A stretch of DNA of 64,000 nt, taken from Lobosporangium transversale (taxonomy: Eukaryota; Mortierellomycota; Mortierellomycetes; Mortierellales; Mortierellaceae). Below, piece after piece: positions 34,213 to 46,592 of this stretch. The translations under genes were made by a program, and so were the position numbers. Numbering within the stretch: position 1 is the first letter of the stretch; the number at the start of each line of letters is the position of its first letter. The stretch is from NCBI RefSeq assembly GCF_002105155.1, contig NW_019029015.1, positions 372,001 through 436,000 on the forward strand, read 5' to 3'. A model generated the notes under the pieces. That model was given only the letters and a program-made list of their open reading frames with translations, had not been told where the DNA came from and did no database searches.

Positions 34213-35600
34213 ATTTATGAGGGAAAAGAGAACAGAAGGAGGAAGGAGGAAGGAGGAAGAGGGGAGGAACCTCAATTTATATGACTTGGCGACTTTTTTT
34301 TACTTTTTTTTTAATAGTATAACTAGATGACACACACATAAAAGAATATATTTTGCTAGTTTTTTTAAGATTTGACGTTTTCAGATTTGTAGGCGATCCA
34401 CTTCTTTAAAAGAAGTTTTCAATATCATCGTCACTTTGTTGGGTTCAAGGAAGGATTTCCATGCTTGTAAATTCGGTAAATAGTCCCATCAAGCCAACGC
34501 TAAAATGACAATTGCTGGCCTACAGCAAGGTAGAATTAATAGGAAGGGGGCTGTGTTTGAAGCTTTCGAGTAAAAGCGAGTGTGGAGATATTTAGGCATT
34601 TCATTTTGATGGACGGGAGCGTAGGGGGCGGGCGAGGGAGAGAGGGACGCTGCTGAAGAGAAGATAGGCGTGGAGCATGATACTATTGATCGTCAATTCG
34701 AGACGCAGCTTTGGAGATGAAATAGTGCAAGTGTATTTAAGGGATTCACCCGATTTTTATAATAACTAGCTTGTAGCAGATAAAGAGCCATTGTGACGTT
34801 GCTTTTCGAGCCTTCGATATCGACTCTTCCTCTCTTGGCAGAGAACCTAGCATATCAGCATTTTTTGAAAGTTCATTCTTTTCAATATGGCGATAATTTA
34901 TTTTCGTTCGATTAAGACCATCGAGTTGTGTAATGAAAGACAATGAAGTGAAATCATCAAGGAGAGCATCCAAAGAGTTCGAGGCTTCTATCACATCGGA
35001 TCAGAGGGCTTCGAGAAATAGAAGGAAAGATATTCCGTTACCAAGAGCGGGGTTGATCTAAGGTAGTTTCTATAAGGGCTGGAGCGCACCTTGCTCGTCA
35101 ATTGAGGCCGAAAAAGCTACTCTACATCAGGACTAATGGCTCGTGGAATCAACGGAGAGAGTACATATATCTACTTCGAGCATAAAGAAGGATACCAGTA
35201 CGGAAGGCTGGAAGAAGTGTGTGCAGCAGCCAAAGCAGAGCCATAACAAAACACGTACATCTACTGTACACTGAGCTGCAGTTGCTAATTGAACTGTGTG
35301 TTGCAAGAAAGATGTTATACTCGAGCTCTTTGCTTCTGTTTATTATCATTTAGGTGCTTTTCACTCCAAGTATCCGATATCCAGCGATGAAACGTTTTTC
35401 GCCTGCAGTTGTTGAATATATTACCCGACTGCTTTTGGAGTGAAAGTCAATAGAAAATATGCCAGAAAATGCTCAAGATCTCTGTGGACTCATTGGCAAA
35501 GAGCTATCAGGATACCAAGGAAAACAATCCAGAGAGAGGATAAAGCGGAAAAAAAAAAAAAAAAAAAAAATCGATTTATGACATATAGTCAAGATTGGAA
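34213..35600. other. intergenic, no gene recognised
   Basis: About 1.4 kb of mixed-composition DNA between the convergent coatomer and SLD5 genes. A minus-strand open frame at 34746-34994 has normal amino-acid composition (for example SLDALLDDFTSLSF) but no recognisable domain and no convincing neighbours. It may be a relic. A 22-A run lies near 35550. Confidence 0.4.
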
Positions 35601-36863
35601 TCAAATAAGTTCGATTTGACCTCTTTGAAGTAATACACGAACTGTTCGATAGCGGAAGATGTAGATCTGTCCTGTTTCCAGTTCAACCGTCTCATCACTA
35701 AGATATAGTAATCGTAATTAGATAAAAAAAAAGAAGATAAAAAGCAGGACCATAAAAGAGGAAATAAATAAATCCGCCTTTGATATATTACTTACTCTTC
35801 GAGTTGGAAATCGCCTATGTCCTCCATTATTCGACAAAACACTGCTTCATCAAGCCTAGGTTGTGAAACTGAAGATATAGGCATCATTATGAATATTTCT
35901 AGTCCATCACTGATTATTTGCAGAAACAAAGGAGGTACTTGCATACTCATGCTTAGTCCTCTGTCAAACACTGTATCATCCTGGTGTTGAAGTGATGGCG
36001 GTAATGAAGATAAGAAGCTGGAATGATAGTGTTGTCTTGTTACTCGAGAGTAGCTGAATATATATATATATATTTTGTTATGGCATTTGGTTCAGGTGAG
36101 TCCTAGTTCAGTATTTAGTCCATCTGAGCCCTTCCCAGCTTCCATTTTGAATAAACACATGTAGCTCACTTTTCAGCATATATGACTTCTGCTCTCGAGA
36201 GTCGTTCTTTTGAGGATGGATCAGACAAAATATATTCACAAAACCTTTCGATCTTGGGTATTCATCCGCATACAAAAGTTTTCAAAAAAGAAAAAAAAAA
36301 AAAAGTAATGAGTGTTTAGAATCAAACAAGATGAAGAGCGCTGTCACTTCATTTCACGGACTTGTAAGGCTTTCTTTTAGTACCTTCGATATCCTAGTCC
36401 GCAAATAACTCCGCAGAACGAATTTCACTCTCTCCAGCTCCGTCTGATATAATATAGAGATGATCATCGCAGCATCCTTTCCTGAGTCCAGATCATCAAT
36501 GGCTGCAGTCTAGGTATAGTGTTTCACCAAAAAAAAAAAAAAAAAAAAGGGCAGATAGTTCCCTTAACTTGTACTGTTACACAATTAGGGCCTGGGGGAA
36601 AGGGAAGGGAAGAGGGGGAAAAAAACACAAGGTGACATGCATTTACGGACCTGTTCCTCGATCTTTGCCAGTAGACCGTCCACAGTTGCTTGCTCGTATT
36701 GGAGTACATCTGGCGCAGCGCGCTCATTAATCCAAGCCTGTGTTAAATGCTCGACATATTTTGAAGGGTCCACGATAATCCGTTCACGTTCAGGGCCAAT
36801 GTCCCTTGCCGGAGGTACTCTGAAGTCAAGATTGTCGAAAAGAAAGTCGTCTTCTGTTGACAT
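35601..36863 (-). CDS. SLD5: GINS complex subunit Sld5
   Basis: Five exons 36863..36651, 36509..36384, 36252..36170, 36017..35796 and 35697..35601 join in phase to 246 aa, within the family range. Family landmarks are LTQAWINERAAPDVL near the N-terminus, the ELERVKFVLRSYLRTR helix, and the C-terminal strand block ETGQIYIFRYRTVRVLL ending in IELI at the very C-terminus. Sld5 is one of four GINS subunits in the CMG helicase (Cdc45-MCM-GINS) that unwinds DNA at replication forks in the nucleus. The gene is divergent from DPB4, another replisome gene, with only 304 bp between the two start codons. A shared cell-cycle promoter is likely. Confidence 0.93.
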
Positions 36864-37167
36864 TTTTCAATTTTATGATTTTTTTTTTTTTTAAAAAAAA
36901 AGAAAAAATAAGTCTTTTTTAGTTGCTCTCCAACTGTATTTTGTCTGTTGTAAATTCCTGAATCCTGATGCTCTACTCTGAAGGTAGGAAGGTAGGCGCG
37001 CGATGTATGTGATGGCAAAGCAGCTTTTTGACAAAGAGTTCGCGCGCGCGCCTCTGTTGTTTATTAAAAATATAAATGAATTCGATCCACAGTCACAAAA
37101 GCTAAGGTTTCAAGGTCGCGAAGCATTGAAAGAGAGAAGCTCCATCTCTCTTTCTTCTAACTTTGCC
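36864..37167. promoter_or_regulatory. bidirectional SLD5/DPB4 promoter with GCGCGC cores
   Basis: This 304-bp space between divergent start codons is AT-rich at the SLD5 side, with T and A runs at 36879-36906. It contains two sharp GC islands, GGCGCGCGA at 36995-37003 and TTCGCGCGCGCGCC at 37039-37052. The second matches the TTCGCGC core of E2F-type sites. Both neighbours encode replisome proteins, so S-phase control is inferred. Confidence 0.6.
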
Positions 37168-37721
37168 ATGTCGACTTCAATTGAGGATAATGAACTGCCC
37201 AGGGCAATCCTGACTCGCATTATGAAGCAAGTGGTATGAACTCTCCTTGTTGCATTTGGAGTCATATTGGCCTTTTTTGTCTTTGTCATTATCAATAATA
37301 TTCTCAGCTTATGTTTTTTTTTTTTTATTTTTTTTTTTATTATATTTATTGAAAAGCTTCCTGAAGGCACAAACATCCAGTCAAATGCCAAATTAGCCAT
37401 GGCAAAGTCTACAACAATGTTCATCAACTACCTAGCATCTGCGTAATGATCGTTCTTTTTTATTTTGATTCTATAACACTGGGCTGTTCAAGGACGTCCC
37501 TCAACTTATGCTCCTTTTATTTTTTATATATATTTCTTATCACGCCCTTCATTAGCGCAAATGAGGAAGCTCTTCGGGCAGGTCATAAAATTATAAGCGC
37601 AGCACACGTTTTAAGAGCCCTCGAACCACTTGATCTTGAGGACATGTTACCCCGATTAGAGGAAGAATTTAAAGGTAAACGATTGAAAGCATTTTTTTTT
37701 TTTTCCTCATTTGGTTCATAG

Positions 37722-37754
<33 letters not shown>

Positions 37755-38268
37755 ATAGCTTTGTTTTAAATCAGGACTCACTCATTTGATCTATGCAATT
37801 CTTATTATTATAGCATATCAATCAATTCAACGATCCAGAAAGAATGGTGCAAAGGCTGCTGCTGCCAAGGATAAAGAGGAATCATTAACATCAAAAAAGA
37901 GAAAATCAACTGAAGAAAAATCCAGCGTAGCAGTAAAAGCCAGGAAATCTTCAACAAACGATAATCCAAGAGGTGGGCAAGATGTTTTATCTGAAAGCGT
38001 AGAAGGAAATGAGGAAGACATGGGAGATGATCAGGATGCAGAGGCCGATGGTGAAGCTGAAGGTGATGATGATAAAGACGATAATGAAGTTGATGAAGCA
38101 GAAGGAGGCGAGGGTGAGGATGATGAAGATGACGAAGATGAAGACGATAATCCTGAGGCAGGCGAAGATCAGGCAGAGGGATCATTGAATATGGAAGAGA
38201 AGGATCAAGAAGACGCAGGAAAGACATCGAATTTGGACGACGACGACGATGATTCCGATGGGTTTTAA
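37168..38268 (+). CDS. DPB4: DNA polymerase epsilon histone-fold subunit (Dpb4/POLE3)
   Basis: Exons 37168..37233, 37357..37442, 37556..37674 and 37814..38268 join in phase to 241 aa. The N-terminal 95 residues form a histone fold of the CBF-A/NF-YB type: ELPRAILTRIMKQVLPEG, AKLAMAKSTTMFINYLAS and ISAAHVLRALEPLDLEDML. The long C-terminal tail is first basic (KKRKSTEEKS) and then an extended Asp/Glu tract, as in Dpb4 orthologues that also serve in chromatin-remodelling (ISW2/CHRAC) complexes. Partners would be the Dpb3/POLE4 histone-fold protein and Pol2. The ATG at 37168 follows a pyrimidine-rich leader and begins MSTSIEDNELPR, as expected. Nuclear. A 33-A tract lies in intron 3. Confidence 0.92.
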
Positions 38269-38284
38269 AATAATATGTACCACT

Positions 38285-38290
38285 AATAAA
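38285..38290 (+). terminator. poly(A) signal AATAAA after DPB4
   Basis: AATAAA 16 bases after the stop codon, in the 127-bp gap before the convergent CABLES-family gene. Confidence 0.5.
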
Positions 38291-38362
38291 TAATATAGCA
38301 TCAATGACAATAGGATTATTTTTTGCTATTGCAAGTTGTTGATGATGTGAATGGCAAATTGG

Positions 38363-38395
<33 letters not shown>

Positions 38396-38396
<1 letters not shown>

Positions 38397-40969
38397 TATT
38401 CTGGTGCTTTGTGTTGATGAGAAGGTACAGAGTAAAATTCATCTTCCCCCAAATATTCTTGGACATTGAGGTAATCTAGATTCAGTCAGAGTAGAGTAGC
38501 AAAGAGTTTTAGCTCTCAATCCGAAATTCAGAGCATTTGCTGTGCCCACATTCCCATATCATTTACCTTGTCGATAGAGAATCTGCTCAAAATGTGGTAA
38601 AAATTCTTGCCTGGGCAAGTACAAATTGAACTCGAGTAACGAAAAGACTTGAAATTCATGTTCCTTGATATCTTTGGCACTGACATACATATGCTTTGTC
38701 ATTTGTTTCATTAGCGCCGTGAATTCCCCTGGTGGCCGCTTGGGTTCATTTACTTTATAAGCCAGTAATAGACACACACCTACAAGACATAGAAAGCACA
38801 TGGGAATAGAATGGAATAAAGATTGTTTTACAAGTCAGTCCATTTAATCTACATGACCTAATTACATGAAAAGTTGGAAGCAACGACTCAAATCCACTTA
38901 CAGGCCATCAACTTGCGGTTCACTTTCGTTACTGGAGAATGATTTGATTCTGTCGAGATTCCCGTAGAGTCTTTACCATTCCAAGAACCTTTCATAATTA
39001 ATTTTTCGAAATAAGCATATGCCAATGCAGCGGTCGAGATTTCCAAGTCGAGTTCTTCTGATATTGCGAGGAGGTCTGTTTTGACTTTACGAATCTTAGA
39101 TAACGTGATGGATGGGTCGATCGTAGGATGCCGTGACCGGAAGTGCTCATTGAGCTCTCGCTTCAGATCAGATGGTCGGGTATATTGAATAACGGAGCCC
39201 TAGAATATTTTTGGAAACAGGTTAACGACATAGATCAATAAAAGATATACAACTATGGGCTTGTATGGTCGAGGGAGGGAATAGAGAACGACAAAAACAA
39301 AAAGTTGGAGGACGCACCATATAGCAGGCCAGTGAAATAACCGTTCGGTTTTTCCCTGTCTTCAGTTCTGGATCATCAAGATAATAGGGGTCATATGAAG
39401 CTGAATCCTCCTCTTGTTCGGGGCTATTACGGATACATCATAGAGCTGGATAAATTAGGCCTCCACAAATTGCACTGGATTTTAAGTCTCATGAGCCATT
39501 TTAGCTTGGTCTTATTCATTGCATTACCTTAATGCATTGCTTTGTGTTAAAAGGTGTGCAAATGAATTTGCTTTCTTCCGGACAAGAGCTTCCTTTGTGA
39601 TTTGTTGTAAATATTCGCGATCAAACCGTCTCCGCCTCCGTTTATTGGGCACTTTATCGTCGTTGTAGCGCAAGATAGAAGAGACAGCGAATGGACTACC
39701 ATTCTTTGTAGTTAACATGTATGCGTGTTGGTTCAGATTCTCGCCGAGGCTGACACAACTGTTGGCGAGATCTTCACCACTATAAAAAATGTGTCGTTGA
39801 GTGTCCAGAGGCTGTTTCAATTGGGTGGTGCTTCCTGAATTTGTTCTATATAGCGAGTGTCTAGACGTTCCTACAGCCTGATGGCTTGATGATTGCGAAT
39901 AACTATGATGCCTAGGTATACTGAGTGAGGGTCTCCTGAAGATTTTCTTCACAATGTGGGCTGTTCCAGAGGCAATGAGGGGTTTGATGTATACATGGTC
40001 AGTCAGAGGCCCAAGCCATCTACTAGAGGCCTTTTGCAACATATATCTGTGAGTAGATGTATTCCCAAGATCAAAGGAAGAACTTTGTGGCTCTGCGTTG
40101 CTTTCGCGCGCTAATAAGGTTGAAAGCAATCCAGATGAGGAATCCACGTCATGTGTAGATTGATGTCTCGGGTTGGGAACGGACCGACGATGGGTTGGTT
40201 GCGCATCTCTGCCAGCGTGTGCGCCAAGATTGGTGGTCTTTCGATGTCTCCCTGAAGGCAGAGGCTCCGCTGTTTCTGACATAGAGTCGCTCGTGTTTCT
40301 GGCCCAACTGGAGGCAAGAGAAGGTGTCGAAGACGAGCGCTGGACAGGGGAGTGAGGGATAAGATCACCCTGAGAGGGGGCCATAGGTGCAGTAGGTCTG
40401 TTGACTGCGATAGGATAGCCAGAATCCTGTCCTGGAGGGAGAGGTGGTCTGGATGCACGCGTACTTAGGTTATCCACATCGTCGGATGTTTCTCCACGCA
40501 GGCTGATCGTGGAAAGAAAATTAGTGGCAGCCTCCTCTTTTTTACCAACATAGCTGCGTCTATTGTCTGCATTGGGAAGACGTATGTCCGTTGGTGTAGA
40601 TGGGACTGATGTGATAGGTGACGAACATATGATTGTGTCCTGAAGATCTCTATCGCTACGAAGCTTGCTGGCTGCGTAGTTGTTATTACTGTGGGTAGTG
40701 ACTACAGGCAGTGTAGGCGTTGATGGCATTTCATTAGACATTGTTGCTTGCTGTCTATTCTCATGCTCGTATTCGTGTTCGTCCTCATCTTCTGTAATCC
40801 CTGCTGAATGTTTGGTAGGAGATTGAGTAGAAGAGTCAAGTTGAATGGATGATAGAAATGAGAATGCAGCTTGTCGATTGCTAGGACGCCTCCGTATACT
40901 CCTGGTGTTTGAGGTGCTGGAACTGGGAGCAGAGGCAGATGGGCCTTCCTGAGGCCTGGAAGCAGCCAT
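38396..40969 (-). CDS. CABLES: CABLES-family cyclin-box protein (CDK5/ABL substrate-like)
   Basis: Exons 40969..39528, 39423..39318, 39199..38902, 38779..38567 and 38475..38396 join in phase to 712 aa. The large first exon encodes a disordered Ser/Thr/Pro-rich region opening with the family's signature RRRPSNRQAAFSFLSSIQLD. It ends with a conserved RRRRRFDREYLQQITKEAL segment. The small exons encode a YDPYYLDDPELKTGKNRTV motif and the atypical cyclin box, with SDLKRELNEHFRSRHP, LAYAYFEKLIMKG, LLLAYKVNEPK and EHEFQVFSLLEFNLYLP. Animal CABLES proteins link CDKs to tyrosine kinases and regulate the cell cycle. The fungal role is unknown but presumably concerns a CDK. The gene is divergent from NFS1 and convergent with DPB4. 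Confidence 0.88.
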
Positions 40970-41329
40970 ACGAAGGAATTTTTTTATGGATCAGTAAAAG
41001 AGTTGCATACTCAGACGACATGTAAATGACAAAATGACAATGGTGGTTATGCACGTGGTTTAATAAACCAAAGCAGCCACTTTAACAATTTTCCTTTTTG
41101 GACAAACAAAAAAAGAAAAAAATGCAATACAACTCACACTTTTCTCTCCACTCTCGACTCGTTCACTTCAATTCGACAGTTCATCAATTATTAATAGAAG
41201 ACAACTATTTCTTCTTTTTCTCTTTCTTTCTCTTTCACTTATATTTCTTTGAGGTATTTCACCTTTATTGTTGAGTGATAGACACTTTCTCCTTCACAGC
41301 CTAAGCATAGCACATACATCATAAACAGT
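40970..41329. promoter_or_regulatory. bidirectional CABLES/NFS1 promoter region
   Basis: A 360-bp gap between divergent start codons. The half nearest NFS1 is strongly CT-rich (41211-41250), the usual fungal pyrimidine-rich promoter/leader. A CACGTG E-box-like core occurs at about 41053-41058. Confidence 0.5.
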
Positions 41330-43672
41330 ATGTCTTTTGCACGCCTTATCCAGGGACCTGCTCGCATGTTGCGCAGCGCTCGTCCTTCTCCCTCGATTAC
41401 TCCACGCTTTATTCTCTCACCTGCTGCTACAGCCTTTCACACGACCGCAAAACGTCTACAAGCTACTGAGACCCAGGTCTTGATCACCCCATCCACTGGT
41501 AAGCAATGCACCCACGCACTTTTTCTGATTCTCAGTCTCTTTAACACAATTCATTTCAGATCCGTTTGATGCCCTTTTTTTTGAGCGTTTGTGATCTTTA
41601 CAGAGGATGGACAGTAAAGTTCGGTTATGAAATACATTCATGTTATGCGAAATACTATTTGACTTGCTTGCCTCATGGCATTGCATAGTTTCATACTACA
41701 GCATACTGCACAGCATACCACAGCATATTTGTAAGCACCTGAATCCTCTCTGACTGGTCCGGTTTTACTCTCGTTTTTCACAAATTGAATATTATAAAAA
41801 TTAGAATCTCTCGGGTTTGAAGTTACCGGAATCAAGGATGCAGGCAACACTCGTCCTATTTATATGGACATGCAGGCTACTTCACCCACAGATCCTCGTG
41901 TACTGGATGCTATGCTGCCGTATATGACCGAACTTTACGGAAACCCTCATTCCAGAACTCACTCGTACGGCTGGGAGACAGAAAAGGGCGTTGATAAAGC
42001 TCGAGAGGTAATGATATTTCTTTCTTTTTTTTTTTTTTTTTTTTTTTTTTATTTCCCCTCTCAATACCAACTGTCACCTAATACAAACGATACAGAACAG
42101 TGATATAGGCGCAGGGGTGGACCACACCCAGTCGAGTTTCGTGGTGTAACGCAATGCTTTTTTGTTCATCATTTCCTAATGCATTATACTTTTGTGTCTT
42201 TCTTTAGGATATTGCAAAGTTGATTGGAGCAGATTCCAAGGAGATTGTGTTCACATCAGGAGCTACCGAGTCCAACAATCTGAGCATCAAAGGTGTCGCT
42301 CGTTTCTATAAGGGCAAAAAAAACCATATTATCACAACACAAACGGTAAACCACCTTCAGTTTTATATTTTATATTTTATATTTTTACTGGGTAACCAAG
42401 GTTCCCAGGCTTTTTTTTTTATATTGCTTTCTTACGGTTATTGTTGTTGTTATATTTTGTTAAATTCGACCTTTTTTATAGGAACACAAATGTGTTCTGG
42501 ATTCATGCCGTGTATTGAGTGACGAGGGCTTTGATGTTACCTATTTGCCCGTTGGAAAGAATGGTTTGATTTCCATGGATGATCTTAAGGCTGCTGTTCG
42601 CCCTGACACTGCTTTGGTGTCAGTCATGGCTGTCAACAATGAAATTGGAGTCATTCAACCATTGGAAGAGATTGGTGCTTTCTGCCGGTCGAAAAAGATT
42701 TTTTTCCATACGGATGCTGCGCAAGCGATTGGCAAGATTCCCATTGATGTCAATAAGATGAACATCGATCTCCTCAGTATTAGTGGTCATAAGATCTATG
42801 GACCTAAGGGTGTCGGTGCCTTGTATGTCCGTCGCCGACCCAGAGTCCGTCTTCTTCCATTGATGACTGGTGGAGGACAGGAGCGTGGTCTTCGTAGCGG
42901 CACCGTTGCGGCACCATTGGTAGTAGGACTTGGAGAGGCATGTAGAATCGCTGCAGAGGAAATGACTGTAAGTGAGCAAAATATATGGCTTGTTATTAAC
43001 GATATTGTAACCATGTGACGATTGTCCATTCATCCCGGACATTGCTATAACCACCTAGCCTTGATCTTGCCCAATATACCTTAAAAACGTCTTGGTTGTC
43101 AAGGCGGTTTTAAGAGGGTGTTCATGTGCGATGATGGCATGTGCAGGGGTTCTGATGGTGTGAATATTTTTTGTCCGATTAATTAATGATGTTCTTCAGC
43201 ATGGATATTAATGGAATCATCCGACTTCTATCTCGCTATGTAGTACGATCATGAGCGTGTCAAACGTCTATCAGAGCGCTTGATCAAGGGTATCACATCC
43301 CAAGTCAGCCATGTCTATAGAAATGGAGACGAAGTTCAATCATATCCTGGATGTGTGAATCTCTCTTTTGCCTATGTAGAAGGAGAGTCTCTTCTTATGG
43401 CACTTAAAGACATTGCTCTTTCATCCGGATCAGCTTGCACTTCAGCATCTCTGGAGCCATCGTACGTTCTCCGCGCCCTTGGCGCAGAAGATGACATGGC
43501 ACACAGTTCGATTCGTTTTGGTATCGGTCGTTTCACAACGGAGGAGGAGATTGATTTCGTCATTTCACGTGTTGTCGCCCATGTTGACAAGTTGCGTGAG
43601 ATGAGTCCACTTTGGGAGATGGTGCAGGAGGGTATTGACATTTCCAAGATTGAATGGGCGCAGCATGCTTAA
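41330..43672 (+). CDS. NFS1: Cysteine desulfurase, mitochondrial (Nfs1)
   Basis: Exons 41330..41498, 41805..42007, 42208..42345, 42482..42967 and 43244..43672 join in phase to 474 aa. The N-terminus ([19 protein letters not shown]) is a basic, acid-free mitochondrial presequence. The aminotransferase class V core is complete: [18 protein letters not shown], the TSGATESNN turn, [11 protein letters not shown], the PLP lysine in [10 protein letters not shown] (about residue 274), the catalytic Cys in [10 protein letters not shown] (about residue 397) and [12 protein letters not shown]. It releases sulfur from cysteine for Fe-S cluster assembly on Isu, with Isd11 and frataxin, and for tRNA thiolation. 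Exon 2 could instead begin at 41823, removing six residues before the conserved domain. Both acceptors keep the frame. Confidence 0.96.
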
Positions 43673-43765
43673 AAAACTGAGATAACCAATATATACATAT
43701 ACTGAAATATGCTTTCCTCCCAACAATTCCATTCTCCTCTCCATTGCTTTTGTTTTGAACCATTA

Positions 43766-43775
43766 AATAAATAAA
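43766..43775 (+). terminator. poly(A) signals after NFS1
   Basis: Two overlapping AATAAA motifs about 95 bases downstream of the NFS1 stop, in the 194-bp convergent gap with NOP2. Confidence 0.5.
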
Positions 43776-43866
43776 ATCCCATGTTTCATACTTGTAAATT
43801 GTTAAATGAGGTTCTTGTATTTTTTGATTCTATGGTGCAAGTAAAATTATTGATGCTATAATGTAT

Positions 43867-43953
43867 TTATGCAGATTTCTTTGGACGAAGCTTGATACCC
43901 TTCTGAGTTTTCAATAGCTTGGCTTGCGATGCTATATATAACATTTGAAAAAA

Positions 43954-43984
<31 letters not shown>

Positions 43985-44826
43985 GATCAATATAAAATTA
44001 GCGGTTTCCTTCTTTTCTTTTTTATAATTAAACAGCCAGACAAACAGTAAAATAGCAAATTTACCTCTAATAAGTTCATCATCTTCCTCGGGGTTAAAGC
44101 TAATCTTCTCCACCTCTTCTGTCTTTGCTGCTGTATCCTTCTTTCCTCCTCGAGAACGCTTTCCAGAATCGTCAGTAATCGGTGTGAACTCCTCATCTTC
44201 GACTGTATCAGCACTGTCATCATTCTTTTTAGGAATCTTGTTGCTAATCTTCTTAAACTTTGCAACGAAGAATCCATCCATGTTGTGCATATGAGGATAG
44301 TAACGCCTTGTGAGACTGATGGTAGGATGGAAGACCTTTTCTCTATAACGTGTAAAACCCTCCTTCCCGAAATCCAAACCTGTGGAAACCAACTTGACAT
44401 TGGGACGTTTCCTAAGAGCATAATTGACCACATCCTCATTTTCATCCACAGTGACGGAGCAAGTGGAATAGACAATATAGCCACCAGTTTTACTGTTGGC
44501 ATCGACCGAGTCAATAGCACTCAATACAAGTTCTTTCTGCAGTTGGGATAGCATTTGGAAGTCCTGTTCTGATTTGTTGGTCTTCACAGATGCATCCTTG
44601 GAAATGACTCCTGTTCCAGAGCATGGTGCATCCAACAACACACGATCAAAACCACCGATCACCCCAGGAAACTCTCGACCATCATAGTTACAAACAACAG
44701 CGTTCTTGACGCCGAGACGATGGATATTGGCGACCAAAGATTTCGTACGATCTTTATTTGCGTCATTCGCAAAGACCATTCCTGTGTTCTTGAGCAAAGC
44801 CGCTAAAGTAATATGAGATCAAGTTG

Positions 44827-44860
<34 letters not shown>

Positions 44861-46278
44861 AAATTACTGAGCGATGAAAACATTAAATAATAGATTCAAA
44901 ATAATGAAGAAAAAAAAAATTACCAATATAAGTACTCTTTCCACCTGGGGCAGAGGCCATATCCAAGATGCGCTCATGCTCTTGAGGAGCAAGAGCCATG
45001 ACGGGTAGGAAAGAGGATGCAGCTTGAAGCATATAGTGGCCTGCTAAATACTCTGGAGTAGCACCAATTGGCACGGGTGAATCGAAGACCTGAAGACCGA
45101 CTTTACTCCATTTTCCAATGGGATCCAGATTGACTCCTCGATTGATGAGGGCCTGCGCAAGTTCACGGCGACGGGTTTTCAGCGTATTTGTACGAATCGT
45201 AACGGGTCTAGGAACCTCATTAGCCTCAAAGAACTCGATAGCCTCAGAAACCGGGAAAATGTAGAACAGTTTCTCCATTAAATACTCATTATATCCATAA
45301 TACAGACAAAGATCCTTGAGTAGCTGAGAAATGTAGTCGTTACGAGATCTAATATCGCATATACATATATATATAGAGCGTATTCATGAATACCCTACAA
45401 TTTTGTAAAATCCAAAAATAAAGAATAATGATAAAGGCAATATTGCAGCTGCTTACCTGTTTCCTTCTCTCATCTCCCTGAAATTGTTTAATACTCGTAC
45501 AATTTCCTGAATACGAGCTTGAACAACTTGCAAATCAGTACTCTGTAAGGTCTCGTGATCATCCGCAGGAAGGACATATTTATCATCTTCGTACACAATA
45601 TTGGTTTGAAGTTCCGCCTCAGCTTCTTCCGCCTCAGCCTTCTTGGCAGCATCCAGTTTACGCGACTTCGTTTCCATATCCTCATCAGCGGATTCATCAC
45701 TGTCACTGGCGAATATGTCCTCTTCATCTTCCTCATTGTCTTCGCCTTCTTCTTCCTCATCTGAGCCGAACATTTTGGAACCAGGACCTTTAGATTCTTC
45801 ATCCGAATCTCCAAACTCATCACCGAGGAAATCGTCATCCAATGTCCCGACTTCAATATCTGAACCTTCATCAGCCGATACAAATTCGTCGCCCTATATA
45901 CATTGGCAACAGAAGAAAGAAGGAAAGAGAGAAAAAATTAAGCAATTGAGGAAAAAAAGAATATATGATTAAATTCTATAAAAAAAATAAAAAAAAAAGT
46001 GATCGTACCTGTTCACCAACGTCACTTTCACTCTCGCTCACTGCACCATAGGCCCAGGATTCATCGTCCTCCTCATCACTGTCCTCTTTATTGGCCTTGG
46101 GTGCACCTTTTCCTGTCTTGCCATTCTTGGCTTTAGCAGTGGATTTACCAGCGGCTTTATCAGCACCAGGGGTTAATTTAATCTTTTTGGACGCAGCTTG
46201 GGTGGAGCTCACTTTTCGCTTATTATTCTTTTGGGTAGCTTTGGGCGCAGCATTTTTTGATGTAGGACGTCCAGCCAT
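43867..46278 (-). CDS. NOP2: 25S rRNA cytosine-C5 methyltransferase Nop2 (NSUN1)
   Basis: Exons 46278..46009, 45893..45457, 45348..44924, 44802..44065 and 43931..43867 join in phase to 644 aa. The N-terminal third is first Lys-rich, then strongly acidic (nucleolar style), followed by LRRxx-type helices ([19 protein letters not shown]). The catalytic NOL1/NOP2/Sun domain has the SAM-binding [12 protein letters not shown], the motif-IV Cys in [11 protein letters not shown] and the motif-VI Cys in [13 protein letters not shown]. The tail is basic ([10 protein letters not shown]). The enzyme makes m5C in large-subunit rRNA and is needed for 60S assembly in the nucleolus. The gene is divergent from ribosomal protein gene RPS29, which fits co-regulation of ribosome synthesis. 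Introns 3 and 4 contain long homopolymers. Confidence 0.95.
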
Positions 46279-46592
46279 GGCTGAAGGATGAGAGTAAGAG
46301 TGGAATGAGGAGATGCAGAAAATATGCCAATAGAAAAAAAGGCCCAAGAGACTCTTTTATTGTTTTATTGCACTGTGCTTTTTTTTTTTTGGATTGTTTG
46401 CTTTCAATTTTGTTTATCAAACAAATAAACAGTCACAAGTTGTAAAAAGCGGATAAATCACATGACTCGAAGATGGCCAATCAGATGAATGGATAATTTT
46501 TTTGGATGTGTATTAGTTTTTTGTTTGTGACGAGAAAGCAAGAGATCCTCCTTTTTCGCTCTTTTTGAAATCCAATTGTCGAATTCACAACA
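46279..46592. promoter_or_regulatory. bidirectional NOP2/RPS29 promoter region
   Basis: A 314-bp gap between the start codons of two ribosome-related genes. T-rich stretches lie at 46380-46390 and 46498-46504. No specific ribosomal-gene element could be identified. Confidence 0.45.
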
